A DNA stretch of 64,000 bases. Origin: Egaibacter danicus. GTDB taxonomy: Bacteria > Pseudomonadota > Gammaproteobacteria > Burkholderiales > Burkholderiaceae_C. The stretch covers positions 62,001-126,000 of the forward strand of contig JADJII010000001.1 in assembly GCA_016707075.1 (NCBI GenBank), read 5' to 3'. The notes under the pieces were generated by a model. It saw only the letters and a program-made list of their open reading frames with translations, had not been told where the DNA came from and made no database searches. Positions 9,289 to 18,220 of this stretch are shown in pieces. Made by a program: the position numbers and the translations under genes. Positions within the stretch are counted from its first letter, which is position 1, and each line of letters opens with the position of its first letter.

Positions 9289-10869
9289 ATGAAATACCTG
9301 GTTGAGTTCGCGCGCGCCACTGGCGTGCGGTGGCTTTGGCCTTTGCTGGCTGCTGTATTGGTGGGTGAAATCGCACTGGCTCAACTGGCCTTGAGAGGGG
9401 CTGGTACAGCAGGTTCGGTTGTGATTGTGGTCATGGCGGGTGCGCTCGTGGTCGCAACGGTCTCTCTCGCTGTCTTGATGGCTCGTACGGCACTGAGTAT
9501 TGAAGAGGCTCGCCAGGATGACGAAGCCGCCTACCTGCACCTGCGTGAAGCCATTGACGAAATGCCGGCAGCCATCGAGCTGTTTGACGAGCAGGATCGC
9601 GTGGTGGTCTACAACCGTCGCATGGAGGAGATGTATCCGCAGCGCGAGAAAGGCATGGTGCTGGGGCAGACATTTGAAGAGCAGCTCCGGAACACCGCGG
9701 AGCCGGGCTGGCCCGCAGGAGCAACGCCCGCCGAGCAGGAGGCATGGATCAATCAGAGGTTAAATGAGCGCTGTGCCACCGATGGCCCGCAGTTGCAGCG
9801 CCTGCCCGATGGTGACTGGGCCTACCTGTATGAGACCCGCACCACGTCAGGCTGGGTGGCCACTGTGCGCGTGAACGTCACCGAAATGGTCCGTCAGCGT
9901 GAAGCGCTGGATGCTGCCCGGCAGCAGGCCCGGGTTGCCGATATGCGTTTGCGTGAGGCTACCGACGCTATGCCAGCCGGGCTGGAAATGTATGACACCG
10001 AAGGCAGGCTGGTGTTCTATAACCAGCAACTGTTGCAGATGTATCCCGAAATGGCGGAAGCACTTGAAACTGCCGTCGCGAAAGGACACACGTATGAAGA
10101 ACTGCTGCGCTTCAGCATCACGACGGGACTGGTTCCTGAAGCGCAAGGGCGAGAGGAAGAATACGTTGCGGAGGTGATGGACAGCCGGGGCATGAGCGAC
10201 GAACCCCGCCTGGTTTCCACACCATCGGGTCGCTGGCTTCATATTTATGAGAAATACACCCGATCCCGCAGCGTGGTCAGTGTCCGTCTGGACGTGACCG
10301 CCTCCATCGAAGCCGGCAGGGAACTGGCAGACGCCAACGAACAACTGGCCCGGCTGTCCACCACAGACGGCCTCACCGGTGTTGCAAACCGGCGCTTTTT
10401 TGACGAGAGCCTGATCAGTGAATGGCAGCGCAGCGCCCGCAGTCTGGAGCCACTGTCACTGCTGATGATTGATATCGACCACTTCAAGCTTTATAACGAC
10501 CGTTATGGGCACCTCGCGGGCGATGAGTGTCTGCGTCGCGTGGCCCAGGTGCTGGAAGAATGTATCCGCCGTTCAGGCGAGGTGGTGGCCCGCTACGGGG
10601 GCGAGGAATTTGCGGTGCTGTTGCCCGCAACGGACGTGAATGCCGCAGTGATCATCGCGCAGCGCTGTCTGGACGGTACGATGCAAGCCGGCATTCCCCA
10701 CGCCGATTCGCCCACCGCACCGTGGCTCACCTTGAGTATTGGTGTGGCCACGCTGGTGCCCACGCCGGGAGGCGACCCCACCACGCTGGTGGAGCGCGCC
10801 GATATCGCGCTGTATGAGGCCAAACGAGCCGGCCGCGCACGCTTGCAGCTAGCAGACTCTGCAGCGTAA
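9289..10869 (+). CDS. Membrane-anchored PAS-PAS-GGDEF diguanylate cyclase
   Basis: This 526-residue protein should make cyclic di-GMP from two GTP. Two hydrophobic segments occupy about residues 12-32 and 40-64. Two PAS-like modules follow (about 85-200 and 225-340), each with the pattern MPA..E.FD..D.VVFYN and an aromatic-rich LRF/QLR region, which suggests internal duplication. The GGDEF domain fills about 350-522, with DGLTGVANRRFFDE, the metal-binding MIDIDHFKLYNDRYGH and the active loop RYGGEEF. The expected inhibitory RxxD site five residues before the loop reads RSGE, so product inhibition may be weak. No EAL domain is present. Confidence 0.9.
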   Translation: MKYLVEFARATGVRWLWPLLAAVLVGEIALAQLALRGAGTAGSVVIVVMAGALVVATVSLAVLMARTALSIEEARQDDEAAYLHLREAIDEMPAAIELFDEQDRVVVYNRRMEEMYPQREKGMVLGQTFEEQLRNTAEPGWPAGATPAEQEAWINQRLNERCATDGPQLQRLPDGDWAYLYETRTTSGWVATVRVNVTEMVRQREALDAARQQARVADMRLREATDAMPAGLEMYDTEGRLVFYNQQLLQMYPEMAEALETAVAKGHTYEELLRFSITTGLVPEAQGREEEYVAEVMDSRGMSDEPRLVSTPSGRWLHIYEKYTRSRSVVSVRLDVTASIEAGRELADANEQLARLSTTDGLTGVANRRFFDESLISEWQRSARSLEPLSLLMIDIDHFKLYNDRYGHLAGDECLRRVAQVLEECIRRSGEVVARYGGEEFAVLLPATDVNAAVIIAQRCLDGTMQAGIPHADSPTAPWLTLSIGVATLVPTPGGDPTTLVERADIALYEAKRAGRARLQLADSAA

Positions 10870-10965
10870 GTAGCGAATCAGCATGCCTGAGTAGCTACCT
10901 TCATTTTTCCCCGTGCCGGCTCGGCAGGCTGAACTGACCGGCAGTCCGCTGGGTTTTTCGGCGTG

Positions 10966-11718
10966 TTACCGGGTGTCAATGCCCAGCAAGTCCATGATTC
11001 CAGTGATGAAGGTCAGTGGGTGTGCGGGGCAACCTGGAACGTACAGCGACGGTTGCACTTTTTCCAGAAAACGTCGATCCAGAGTATTGCTGTTGGCAAA
11101 TACACCGCCTGAAATTGCGCAGGCACCCACGGCAATGACCAGTTTGGGTTCTGGCATGGCGTCCCAACAAATTTCCAATGCCTCGACCATATTGCGTGTG
11201 ATGGGGCCGGAGATCACCATGGCATCGGCGTGACGGGGGGACGCGACGATGTCAATACCATAGCGACCAAGATCGAAGTTGACATTGCCTAGCGCGTTGA
11301 TCTCCAACTCACATCCGTTGCACCCGCCTGCAGACACAGAGCGCAACTTCAAAGATCGGCCGAACCGCTTGCGAAGCTCATTTGACACCTTGATGGGGTC
11401 GATGTTGGGATGTGCATTCGTCACGATTAATGCTTGGCGATTCGTGGCTGCCAGCCTTACATCGTTGCTGAAACTGATTTTGTTACTGGGACACACGGGT
11501 GCGCAATCTCCGCAAAGGACACATCGCCCCAAGTCAATTTGCACTGGCGCCACAAGAATTGCCGAGCTTGGACATGCCGAAATGCATTCCTGACAGCCGA
11601 TCTTGCAGTCGGTATCGGCAATCAGCGGCTTACTCCGAAAGCCCGCGGGCTGGGCCGCACGCAAATCGGCTATATATTGGGTGCCCTGAGACTTTCGAAC
11701 GGAAATGGATTTCAGCAT
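10966..11718 (-). CDS. HyfI/HycG-type small subunit with fused 2x[4Fe-4S] ferredoxin domain
   Basis: This is a 250-residue electron-transfer subunit. Residues 38-76 hold two ferredoxin motifs, C38-x3-C42-x2-C45-x3-C49 and C66-x2-C69-x2-C72-x3-C76. From about residue 95 there is a NuoB/HycG-type domain that keeps all four ligands of the proximal cluster: GGCNGCELE (C133, C136), VGACAISGG (C200) and VPGCPAHP (C230). In E. coli these two parts are separate proteins (HyfH- and HyfI-like). It is the last gene of the minus-strand hyf-like operon, eight bases after the large subunit. Base composition is lower in G+C (about 50-52% in two 60-base lines I counted) than upstream genes. Confidence 0.88.
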   Translation of the reverse strand: MLKSISVRKSQGTQYIADLRAAQPAGFRSKPLIADTDCKIGCQECISACPSSAILVAPVQIDLGRCVLCGDCAPVCPSNKISFSNDVRLAATNRQALIVTNAHPNIDPIKVSNELRKRFGRSLKLRSVSAGGCNGCELEINALGNVNFDLGRYGIDIVASPRHADAMVISGPITRNMVEALEICWDAMPEPKLVIAVGACAISGGVFANSNTLDRRFLEKVQPSLYVPGCPAHPLTFITGIMDLLGIDTR

Positions 11719-11726
11719 GGCGTCCT

Positions 11727-13226
11727 CTACAGATCGTTGCCGCAGTAAGAGAGGTCAAAACTCTTGTTGCATATGGGAAAGTCTGAGATTTCGTTGTTGC
11801 GCAGCGCCATGGCCAGCCCAAACCAGTTGGCTAGTGAAGGGTCTTGCACCTTGGCGTGAATCAGCTTGCCAGTGGTATCGGTTTCCAGCGCCAGCATGAC
11901 CGGGCCGCGCACACCCTCTACCCACGACACGCACAGAGCGTGTGGCTGCAACGCCCAAGCGGCAGACGCGACACCTGGTGCGTGCGGATCGGGTGTGTTG
12001 GTCAGATTAAGTGTAGGGTCGGTCAGCCGGTCGATCAGCCATTGGGTGCTGGCCTCGGCTTCCTGCATGCGCTGACACATGCGTGCCCAGCAGTCGCCAT
12101 TGGATTGTGTCTGGTGTGGAACCGGATACGTCGCAAAAAAATTGTCGGATTGCGCGGCTCGGACATCCAGTGCGATGCCACTGGCACGTGCCACCACGCC
12201 ACTCAAACCCAAGTCACGCGCCGCCTGACTGCTGACCACACCTACACCCTGGAATCGTGCCCGCACGCTGCGGCTGCTGCACACCAGCGCGTTAACCTCC
12301 TGAAAGTCGGGCAGAAAAGCGCGTAGCGTGGTCAACAAGTCTTGCCGTAGCGCATCACCAATCGGTTTGGCTGCGCCCGGGCGAATCCAGCCGCGGCCAA
12401 AGCGGTTGCCGCAGGCACGCTGGCTGGCGTTGATGACGGCGGTGCGCAGCCGTCCATAGGTAGCCGCAGGTTGCAGGTAGGCAATGTCAGTGCACAGGCC
12501 ATTGAGGGTGGCCAGGTGCATGGCGAGCCGTTCCATTTCCAGACCAATTGCACGTGACGCGAGCGTGGCAAGAGACACGGACTGATCCGCCATGGATTCC
12601 AGCGCGGCACACCAGGCCCAGGCGTAGGCCACGGCCGAGTCACCCACGATCGATTCCACTATCGGTGTGAGTCGCTCAGGCGCGTGGCGCGCCAAAAGCA
12701 GCGCTTCTACCCCCCGGTGCTGGTAGCCTAGCTGGATTTCCAGGTGGTGCACCTGCTCACCGTGACACATGAAACGGAAGTGGCCGGGCTCAATCACCCC
12801 GGCGTGGATTGGACCGACGCCCACCTCATGCACCTCAGCGCCGCGGACCTTGTAAAAAGGGTAGTCGCCCATCTGGCCCTGCCGCGGCCCTTCATAGCGC
12901 ACCGGCTTGAGCCAGGGGTGGCCCTCGGGCTGCAGGCCGGTTTGTTCCCACAACTCACGCTCATAAATTTGTACGGCAGGGAATTGCGAAGTCAAACTGG
13001 GGTAGCGTTGGCCGGGTTCGGCGTAGCCGCGCAGCACACGCGGGGTCAGGCCCGGAGTTCCCGGTTGCAACAACACGGCAGTCACGATCACGCCCGCTTT
13101 CTCGTCAGGGTGGGCCGTTCGGCCAAATAAGGACATCAGAACAAAATTGGCCTCAAGCCCTTGCTGGCATTGCGCAAGTAGCTCTGAAAGAGATAGCATG
13201 CGAGAGGTGTTGTGCAGGCTGATCAT
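11727..13226 (-). CDS. HyfG/HycE-like large subunit lacking [NiFe] ligands (Ehr type)
   Basis: This 499-residue protein has a NuoC/HycE N-terminal domain (about 1-125) fused to a NuoD/hydrogenase large-subunit domain: VGVGPIHAGVIEPGHFRF, QLGYQHRGVEALLL and LEMERLAMHLATL. Hydrogenases place CxxC in two loops. Here the first loop (about 189-203) reads IVESIVGDSAVAYAW with no cysteine, and the C-terminal loop reads ICNKSFDLSYCGNDL with no CxxC. The [NiFe] site should therefore be absent, as in energy-converting hydrogenase-related complexes. I chose the ATG at 13226 (upstream GGGGGTTGAG); an in-frame TTG at 13241 would add five residues. The substrate is unknown. Confidence 0.87.
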   Translation of the reverse strand: MISLHNTSRMLSLSELLAQCQQGLEANFVLMSLFGRTAHPDEKAGVIVTAVLLQPGTPGLTPRVLRGYAEPGQRYPSLTSQFPAVQIYERELWEQTGLQPEGHPWLKPVRYEGPRQGQMGDYPFYKVRGAEVHEVGVGPIHAGVIEPGHFRFMCHGEQVHHLEIQLGYQHRGVEALLLARHAPERLTPIVESIVGDSAVAYAWAWCAALESMADQSVSLATLASRAIGLEMERLAMHLATLNGLCTDIAYLQPAATYGRLRTAVINASQRACGNRFGRGWIRPGAAKPIGDALRQDLLTTLRAFLPDFQEVNALVCSSRSVRARFQGVGVVSSQAARDLGLSGVVARASGIALDVRAAQSDNFFATYPVPHQTQSNGDCWARMCQRMQEAEASTQWLIDRLTDPTLNLTNTPDPHAPGVASAAWALQPHALCVSWVEGVRGPVMLALETDTTGKLIHAKVQDPSLANWFGLAMALRNNEISDFPICNKSFDLSYCGNDL

Positions 13227-13230
13227 CGGC

Positions 13231-14664
13231 TCAACCCCCAATTGACACGGCCACGGCGCGCAGCAGGTTGGTGAACACCTCGGGCGTGTAGGTGCCCAAC
13301 ATCACCAGCACCGCGACAAAGCCCAGCTTGGGCAGCAGCGTTATCCATGACTCGGTGGGGGGTGCCATGCGCACCTTGGGCAGCCCCCACAGCATGGGAA
13401 AAACGGTACGCCCGGTGGCAACGAACATAATCGTCAGCATGACGCACATCAGCGTAAATGCCATCAGGTTGCCCGCCTGCACAATGCCCGAGAGGATCAG
13501 CATCTCGGCCAAAAAGCTGGCAAAGGGCGGAAAGCCCAACAGCGCGAAAATGCCGATGGCAAACAAAAAGCCTGACAGGGGCAGAGTACGGATCACGCCA
13601 CTCAAAGGCCCCACCTCGTTGGTGCCGTAAACAGCGCGCATGCGTCCGGCGGTCAAAAACAGCAGCGACTTTACAAACGCATTGCTCACGATGTACAGCA
13701 CCACACCGTAGGCGGCCGCCTTGCCCACTGACAGCCCGAGTGCAATGACGCCCGATGAACTGACGCAGGCATAGGCAATCAGGCGCTTGTAGTTGTTGCA
13801 CGCCATGATCTGGATGGCAGCCACCACCAGTGAGATATAGCCCATGACCAGCAGTTCTTGCGAGACAAATCCCGCTTCAAAGCCGTGGAAAATTTGAAGA
13901 ATGCGAAACACCGCTACCACGCTGACGTTGAACTGGATGGAAGCCAGCAGCGCGCTCGTGGTGGTGGGAGCACTCTCGTAAGTCTCTGGCAGCCAGCCGT
14001 ACATCGGGGCCAGCCCCAGTTTGCCACCCAGCCCAAACAACATGAACGACAGGCCCAGGCGCTGCCAGGCATCGCTCTGGCGGGTCAGGGCCCCACCCAG
14101 TTGGTCGACCATAAAGCTCACCTCCACGCCACGCAGGTGCGCCGACTGGGTGAGGCACATGAAGCCCAAGAAAGTGATGGCCAGCGTCATAGCTGAGTAC
14201 AGCATGTAACGCCAAGCCACGCCATGGGAGGTGGACCGCTCGCCGCGCGCCACCAGCGGGGCGGCGCACAGCGTGCTGATTTCAATCAACGTCCACAGCA
14301 GCACCAGATGGTTCGCCATCAGGCCTAAGTTGAGTACTGCCATGAACATCAGCATCAGCGCCGCGCGCGTGCGGATGTCGCTTGTCAGCGCAGGAGTGTT
14401 GCGCTCGCGCGAGTACAGATAAACGCAAATACCCAGAAACACCGTATTGGTGACCAGCATGAACAGCATCGAGGTGGCATCGAGCACCAGATAGCGGTTG
14501 GCAAAGTACAGCGGCAGCCTGGACAGCGGGTGCGTCACAAATACGCCCACGGCGGCCAGCCAGATCACAAAGGCCACACCCACCAGTGCGGGTGAAACCC
14601 AGCGTGTGACTGCAGCACATCCTTCATCTGCGGTGTTTTTGACTATTGAAACGGTAGCTGTCAT
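13231..14664 (-). CDS. HyfF-like antiporter-type membrane subunit (NuoN/MrpD family)
   Basis: This 477-residue inner-membrane protein has about 13-14 hydrophobic segments, belonging to the proton-translocating antiporter-like family of complex I and energy-converting hydrogenases. Signatures are LLWTLIEISTLCAAPLV, LGGKLGLAPMYGWLPETYESAPTT (split here: the conserved Lys lies in GGKLGLAP and the loop GWLPE follows), and the discontinuous-helix stretch ACVSSSGVIALGL. It is the second of two such subunits in the operon; E. coli Hyf has three (B, D, F). The stop lies four bases before hyfG, and the ATG overlaps the hyfE stop. Confidence 0.88.
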   Translation of the reverse strand: MTATVSIVKNTADEGCAAVTRWVSPALVGVAFVIWLAAVGVFVTHPLSRLPLYFANRYLVLDATSMLFMLVTNTVFLGICVYLYSRERNTPALTSDIRTRAALMLMFMAVLNLGLMANHLVLLWTLIEISTLCAAPLVARGERSTSHGVAWRYMLYSAMTLAITFLGFMCLTQSAHLRGVEVSFMVDQLGGALTRQSDAWQRLGLSFMLFGLGGKLGLAPMYGWLPETYESAPTTTSALLASIQFNVSVVAVFRILQIFHGFEAGFVSQELLVMGYISLVVAAIQIMACNNYKRLIAYACVSSSGVIALGLSVGKAAAYGVVLYIVSNAFVKSLLFLTAGRMRAVYGTNEVGPLSGVIRTLPLSGFLFAIGIFALLGFPPFASFLAEMLILSGIVQAGNLMAFTLMCVMLTIMFVATGRTVFPMLWGLPKVRMAPPTESWITLLPKLGFVAVLVMLGTYTPEVFTNLLRAVAVSIGG

Positions 14665-15278
14665 CGCCCGTCCTCCCTAGACTGGGCGGCTAAAAGGCTT
14701 GACGAATGCCTGCTGCGTATCAGCCAGCTGCCCACGACCACTGTGCCGACATACACGCCACTGACAGCGACGTGCACCGGCAGCGGCCAAGGCTCGGGCA
14801 TCAGCGACTCAAACAGCGCCAGCGCATTTTCCATGTACAACAGTGCTACCAGTTGCGCCACCGGTTCGCGGTTGGTCGCCAGCACCAGAAAGGCGATGGT
14901 GACGGTCGCCGCCGCCACGCCGAGCGTGAGCGCGCGCACGTCAGCCCGCGCGCCGTTGCCAAACTGGAAGGCCAAAATGAGCAGCGTTACGGCTGCACCC
15001 CAGGCGAACAGGTTAGAGGGCATCACATCCAGCTCCGCCTCTCGGGTGCTCAGCAAGGTACGGCGCAGCAAATGCGGCACCAGCCAGGCGCGGATGAACA
15101 AAATCTCCAACCCGGCCTCGAGCGCATTAAAGTCCAACGCCTCATTTTTGTTAAGCGTGATCCAGCCCAGTGCCAGTGCCTGGAGGCTCAGCCAGGTAGG
15201 GGTCACAGACAGCTTGCCAAAAAACACTGGAATCACCGTGGCCAGCAGGCAGGCGATCAGGGGCAGACTGATTCTCAT
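14661..15278 (-). CDS. HyfE-like membrane subunit (NuoK-related)
   Basis: This 205-residue, strongly hydrophobic protein has about six to seven membrane segments. It fits the HyfE family, which contains a NuoK-like core. Visible features include LGWITLNKNEALDFNALE, a loop of the kind found in HyfE, and EPVAQLVALLYMENALALFE, where membrane glutamates resemble those on the proton path of NuoK. Both ends overlap neighbours by four bases, so expression should be stoichiometric with the flanking membrane subunits. Confidence 0.85.
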   Translation of the reverse strand: MRISLPLIACLLATVIPVFFGKLSVTPTWLSLQALALGWITLNKNEALDFNALEAGLEILFIRAWLVPHLLRRTLLSTREAELDVMPSNLFAWGAAVTLLILAFQFGNGARADVRALTLGVAAATVTIAFLVLATNREPVAQLVALLYMENALALFESLMPEPWPLPVHVAVSGVYVGTVVVGSWLIRSRHSSSLLAAQSREDGR

Positions 15279-16207
15279 AGGCTAGTTCCTGTCACACCAA
15301 CCGTAAGCGCGGCCAGTGCCACCAGCCAGCCAGCCAGCCACACATAGCGCGGCACCCAGCGCAGCGGCAGGCGAGCCATCAGCGATTCAAAACAGCCCAC
15401 TACCACCGTTACCACCAGCATCAGCAACACCGATGTAACAATCGCAGCTAACGGCGCATCCAACGGGGCAAATGGGTTGAGCAGGGTGGCGATCAGGCCT
15501 GCATAAATCGTCATCTTCAGGCCTGCGGCGTATTGCATGGCAGCCAGTTCGGGGCCGCTGTGATCGAGGATCATTACCTCATGGATCATGGTCAGCTCCA
15601 GGTGCGTCAGTGGATCATCCACGGGCACACGGGCGGCTTCTGTCTGCAACAAAATCAATAGCGCCAGCGCCAGCGGCAGCACGATCAGGGCGTAATAGGT
15701 AGTGTTGTGCAGGTGTCCCAGCATGTCGGCAAAACTGCCCATCCCAGTGGCTGCACTCAACGTGCCCAGCAGCAAAAACAGCGCGGGTTCGGCAAAGGCC
15801 CCAAAGCTGGCCTCACGCGCCGCACCCATGGCCTCGAACGGGCTACCCACGTCCATGGCCGAGAGCATCAAGACTATGCGCGCCAGGCCCAGCGTGTAGG
15901 CCATGACCACAAAATCCTGATCAAACGACAGCGGTGAAAATTGCCCCAGAATCGGTACAAAACTCAGCGCCAGCAGCGCGCACGCCAGCACCACGTAGGC
16001 GCTCAGACGAAACAGTGGAGTGGCCGTGGTACTGACCACCGGGCGCTTTTGCAACAGGCGACGCAGGTCGTGGAACGTTTGAACCAGACTGGGTCCCTTG
16101 CGTGCCGCCCACCAGGACTTCGTGCGGTTGATGACCCCCACGAGCAAAATGGGCATCATCAGCGCCATGACGATGTGCGCCAAAGTCAACAGCATTGGGG
16201 TGCTCAT
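15275..16207 (-). CDS. HyfC-like membrane subunit (NuoH family)
   Basis: This 310-residue protein has about eight membrane segments. NuoH/HyfC subunits link the peripheral arm to the membrane arm. Diagnostic stretches are MALMMPILLVGVINRTKSWW, ARKGPSLVQTFHDLRRLLQK (the GPSLLQP-like loop) and the conserved charged loop TEAARVPVDDPLTHLELTMI, which matches the family's acidic loop facing the quinone/electron entry region. It is coupled by ATGA overlaps to hyfB upstream and hyfE downstream. Confidence 0.9.
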   Translation of the reverse strand: MSTPMLLTLAHIVMALMMPILLVGVINRTKSWWAARKGPSLVQTFHDLRRLLQKRPVVSTTATPLFRLSAYVVLACALLALSFVPILGQFSPLSFDQDFVVMAYTLGLARIVLMLSAMDVGSPFEAMGAAREASFGAFAEPALFLLLGTLSAATGMGSFADMLGHLHNTTYYALIVLPLALALLILLQTEAARVPVDDPLTHLELTMIHEVMILDHSGPELAAMQYAAGLKMTIYAGLIATLLNPFAPLDAPLAAIVTSVLLMLVVTVVVGCFESLMARLPLRWVPRYVWLAGWLVALAALTVGVTGTSL

Positions 16208-18210
16208 GGTAGCGCTCCGTCAGCCAGTACCACCAGCGCGGCGATCGCTACTATCGCGGCCAGCCCCAAGGCAAATGACGGGCGCGGGTCGTCCTCGTGC
16301 ATCAGCTTTGATATCAACCCGGCTGAGTGGTCTCCCTGGCTGATCACGTTGTACAGGCGGCGCTCAACGGCATCGACGCAGTCGGTAATGACATAGGCAT
16401 CGTTGGGGAAATAACCTAGAGGTGCTTTTTGGCGCTTGAGTATGACCATCACCCCGTCGTAATGTTGCGAAAAGTCTCTGGAAAAGCTGCTGCCCGTGTA
16501 CTGCATGCGGGCACTGCCGGCCGTGTAGCCGCAGCCCCAAGTGGGGCCACTGGCCACCGACTTACGGCGTAAAACGCAGTTCAGCGCCCACAGGAGGGCG
16601 ATCAAAACTGTAATGGTGATGGAGATCAGCCCCACCCGAGTCAGTATGGTTTGCAGGGTTTGCATGGCTTCCTGCGCCAGGGCATCGGGCATGGAACGCA
16701 AAAACAGCCGGGTTGGGGCCGCCACCAGCGCCAGACCCAACACCGGCATCAACCCCAGCAGCACTGTGCCTGCGGTGTGCACCAGCAGGGGAGCGAGCAT
16801 CCAGCCGCTCGGCTCATGGCCTGGTGGCAAGGTGTCATCGCGCGAATGGCCCATAAAAATCACGCCATAGGCGCGGGTGATGGAAAGCGCCGACACGGCT
16901 CCCACAAAGGCCAGCAGTGTGGCTACACCACCCAGTGCCAGTTTGGCCCAGACACCCACGGCATCGTCAGTGAATAGCCCGCTGTAAATCAGAAACTCGC
17001 TGGCAAAGCCGTTGAATGGTGGCAGGGCCGCGATTGCTACGCCGCCTACCAGAAAGCTCAGGGCAGTGATGGGCATCAGCTTGGCCAGGCCTCCCAGGCG
17101 CTCGATGTCCACACCATGTTTGGCCTGATAGACGCAACCGGCGGCGTAAAACAACTGGCATTTGAAAAACGCGTGGTTCAAGACGTGCAACATGCCACCC
17201 CCAAAGCCCAGCGCCACCAGGCCAGGTGTTCCCCAGGCCAGGCCCAGTATTCCAATGCCAAAACCAATGCCGGCAATGCCCACGTTCTCTGTGCTGGAGT
17301 AGCCCAGCATGCGTTTCAGGTCGCGCTGGCCCACGGTGTACAAGCCACCAATGACCGCCGATGTGACCGAGAAGGCGATCAGCGCCCAGCCCATCCAGGC
17401 ATCAGGCTTGCCTTGAATCAGCAAAAAGTGCAGCAGCGCGAACAGACCGGCCTTGTGGATCACACCCGACATCAATGCGCTTACATTGGCGGGCGCAGCC
17501 GCGTGGGCGCGCGGCAACCACGAGTGAAACGGGAAGAAAGCAGATTTCAACCCGAAGCTGGTCAGCAACAACAAAAACACCGTATTGCGGATGGTGCTCG
17601 GGTTGGCGCTCATCCAGTCGCCAAAGTCGTCCAGGTACCAGCTTTGCGTCTGGGTATACAAAATCATGAACGCAGCCACCAGAAAAATCAGGCCGATGTG
17701 GGTGGACACCAGATAGTTGAAGCCGGCAAAGCGAACCTTCTGGTTGGTGTAATCCCAGATCACCAGTAGCCAGGCCGACAGTGCCGCAATTTCCCAGCCC
17801 ATCAGGAAGGTCACGGCGTGCTCACCGGTGTAGACCATCAAAAAGGACAGCGAAATCATGTTCAGCAGCCCAAAATGCACGCCGACATGACGCGGCGTAT
17901 CAAAGTATTGGCGTAAATAACCTACCGCATACACTGCGCCCAGCAGCGTCATCGGCAGCGACCAACTTAAAAAGAAGGCCCCCAGCGCGTCGAGGCGGAA
18001 ATGCACCGCACCAATCGGGTAACCCCAGGGCAATTCAACGTAGGGCGCGGTGCCACCGGCGAGCACCGGAACCACCGCTAACCAAGTCAACAGCGTAGCA
18101 ATGGTTTGCGACAAAAGCCCGAAAGTTGCACGCCAGGTATTTTTGACCGGCAGAATAGCCAGCAGGGCACCCAGAATCAGTGTTAGCGCGGCCGCCAGCA
18201 ACTGGTTCAT
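16204..18210 (-). CDS. HyfB-like antiporter-type membrane subunit (NuoL family)
   Basis: This 668-residue protein is the first gene of the hyf-like operon. It has about 14-16 membrane segments and belongs to the NuoL/HyfB family. Signatures are YTGEHAVTFLMGWEIAALSAW (glutamate in the transport helix), SAFFPFHSWLPRAHAAAPANV, LMSGVIHKAGLFALLHF, MLGYSSTENVGIAGIG, and HVLNHAFFKCQLFYAAG with its conserved Lys. E. coli HyfB is 672 residues, so the length agrees. The ATG at 18210 has no obvious Shine-Dalgarno and lies inside a short palindrome (18204-18220). The gene lies 226 bases downstream of metG on the same strand and may have its own promoter. Confidence 0.9.
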   Translation of the reverse strand: MNQLLAAALTLILGALLAILPVKNTWRATFGLLSQTIATLLTWLAVVPVLAGGTAPYVELPWGYPIGAVHFRLDALGAFFLSWSLPMTLLGAVYAVGYLRQYFDTPRHVGVHFGLLNMISLSFLMVYTGEHAVTFLMGWEIAALSAWLLVIWDYTNQKVRFAGFNYLVSTHIGLIFLVAAFMILYTQTQSWYLDDFGDWMSANPSTIRNTVFLLLLTSFGLKSAFFPFHSWLPRAHAAAPANVSALMSGVIHKAGLFALLHFLLIQGKPDAWMGWALIAFSVTSAVIGGLYTVGQRDLKRMLGYSSTENVGIAGIGFGIGILGLAWGTPGLVALGFGGGMLHVLNHAFFKCQLFYAAGCVYQAKHGVDIERLGGLAKLMPITALSFLVGGVAIAALPPFNGFASEFLIYSGLFTDDAVGVWAKLALGGVATLLAFVGAVSALSITRAYGVIFMGHSRDDTLPPGHEPSGWMLAPLLVHTAGTVLLGLMPVLGLALVAAPTRLFLRSMPDALAQEAMQTLQTILTRVGLISITITVLIALLWALNCVLRRKSVASGPTWGCGYTAGSARMQYTGSSFSRDFSQHYDGVMVILKRQKAPLGYFPNDAYVITDCVDAVERRLYNVISQGDHSAGLISKLMHEDDPRPSFALGLAAIVAIAALVVLADGALP

Positions 18211-18220
18211 ATGGTGAACC
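18204..18220. promoter_or_regulatory. Short palindrome over the hyfB-like start codon
   Basis: GGTTCATATGGTGAACC has 6-base arms around a 5-base centre and spans the start codon of the first hyf-like gene. The half-site recurs as GGTTCACCA at 18268-18276. This could be an operator, but its size makes chance quite possible. The rest of the 18211-18436 gap shows nothing I can name. Confidence 0.2.

Noticed and set aside
9935..9965. GATATGCGTTTGCGTGAGGCT in the cyclase gene as a reverse copy of the dispersed repeat
   Set aside because: Only the ATATGCG core matches; head and tail blocks are absent and the protein sequence explains the bases.
11727..13226. The hyf-like operon as a functional H2-evolving formate hydrogenlyase
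   Set aside because: The large subunit lacks the cysteine ligands for [NiFe] and no hydrogenase maturation gene is in the window.
10966..18210. The same operon as a second respiratory complex I
   Set aside because: NuoA, NuoJ, NuoM and the NADH-binding module are missing, and subunit order and fusions follow the Hyf/Ehr pattern.
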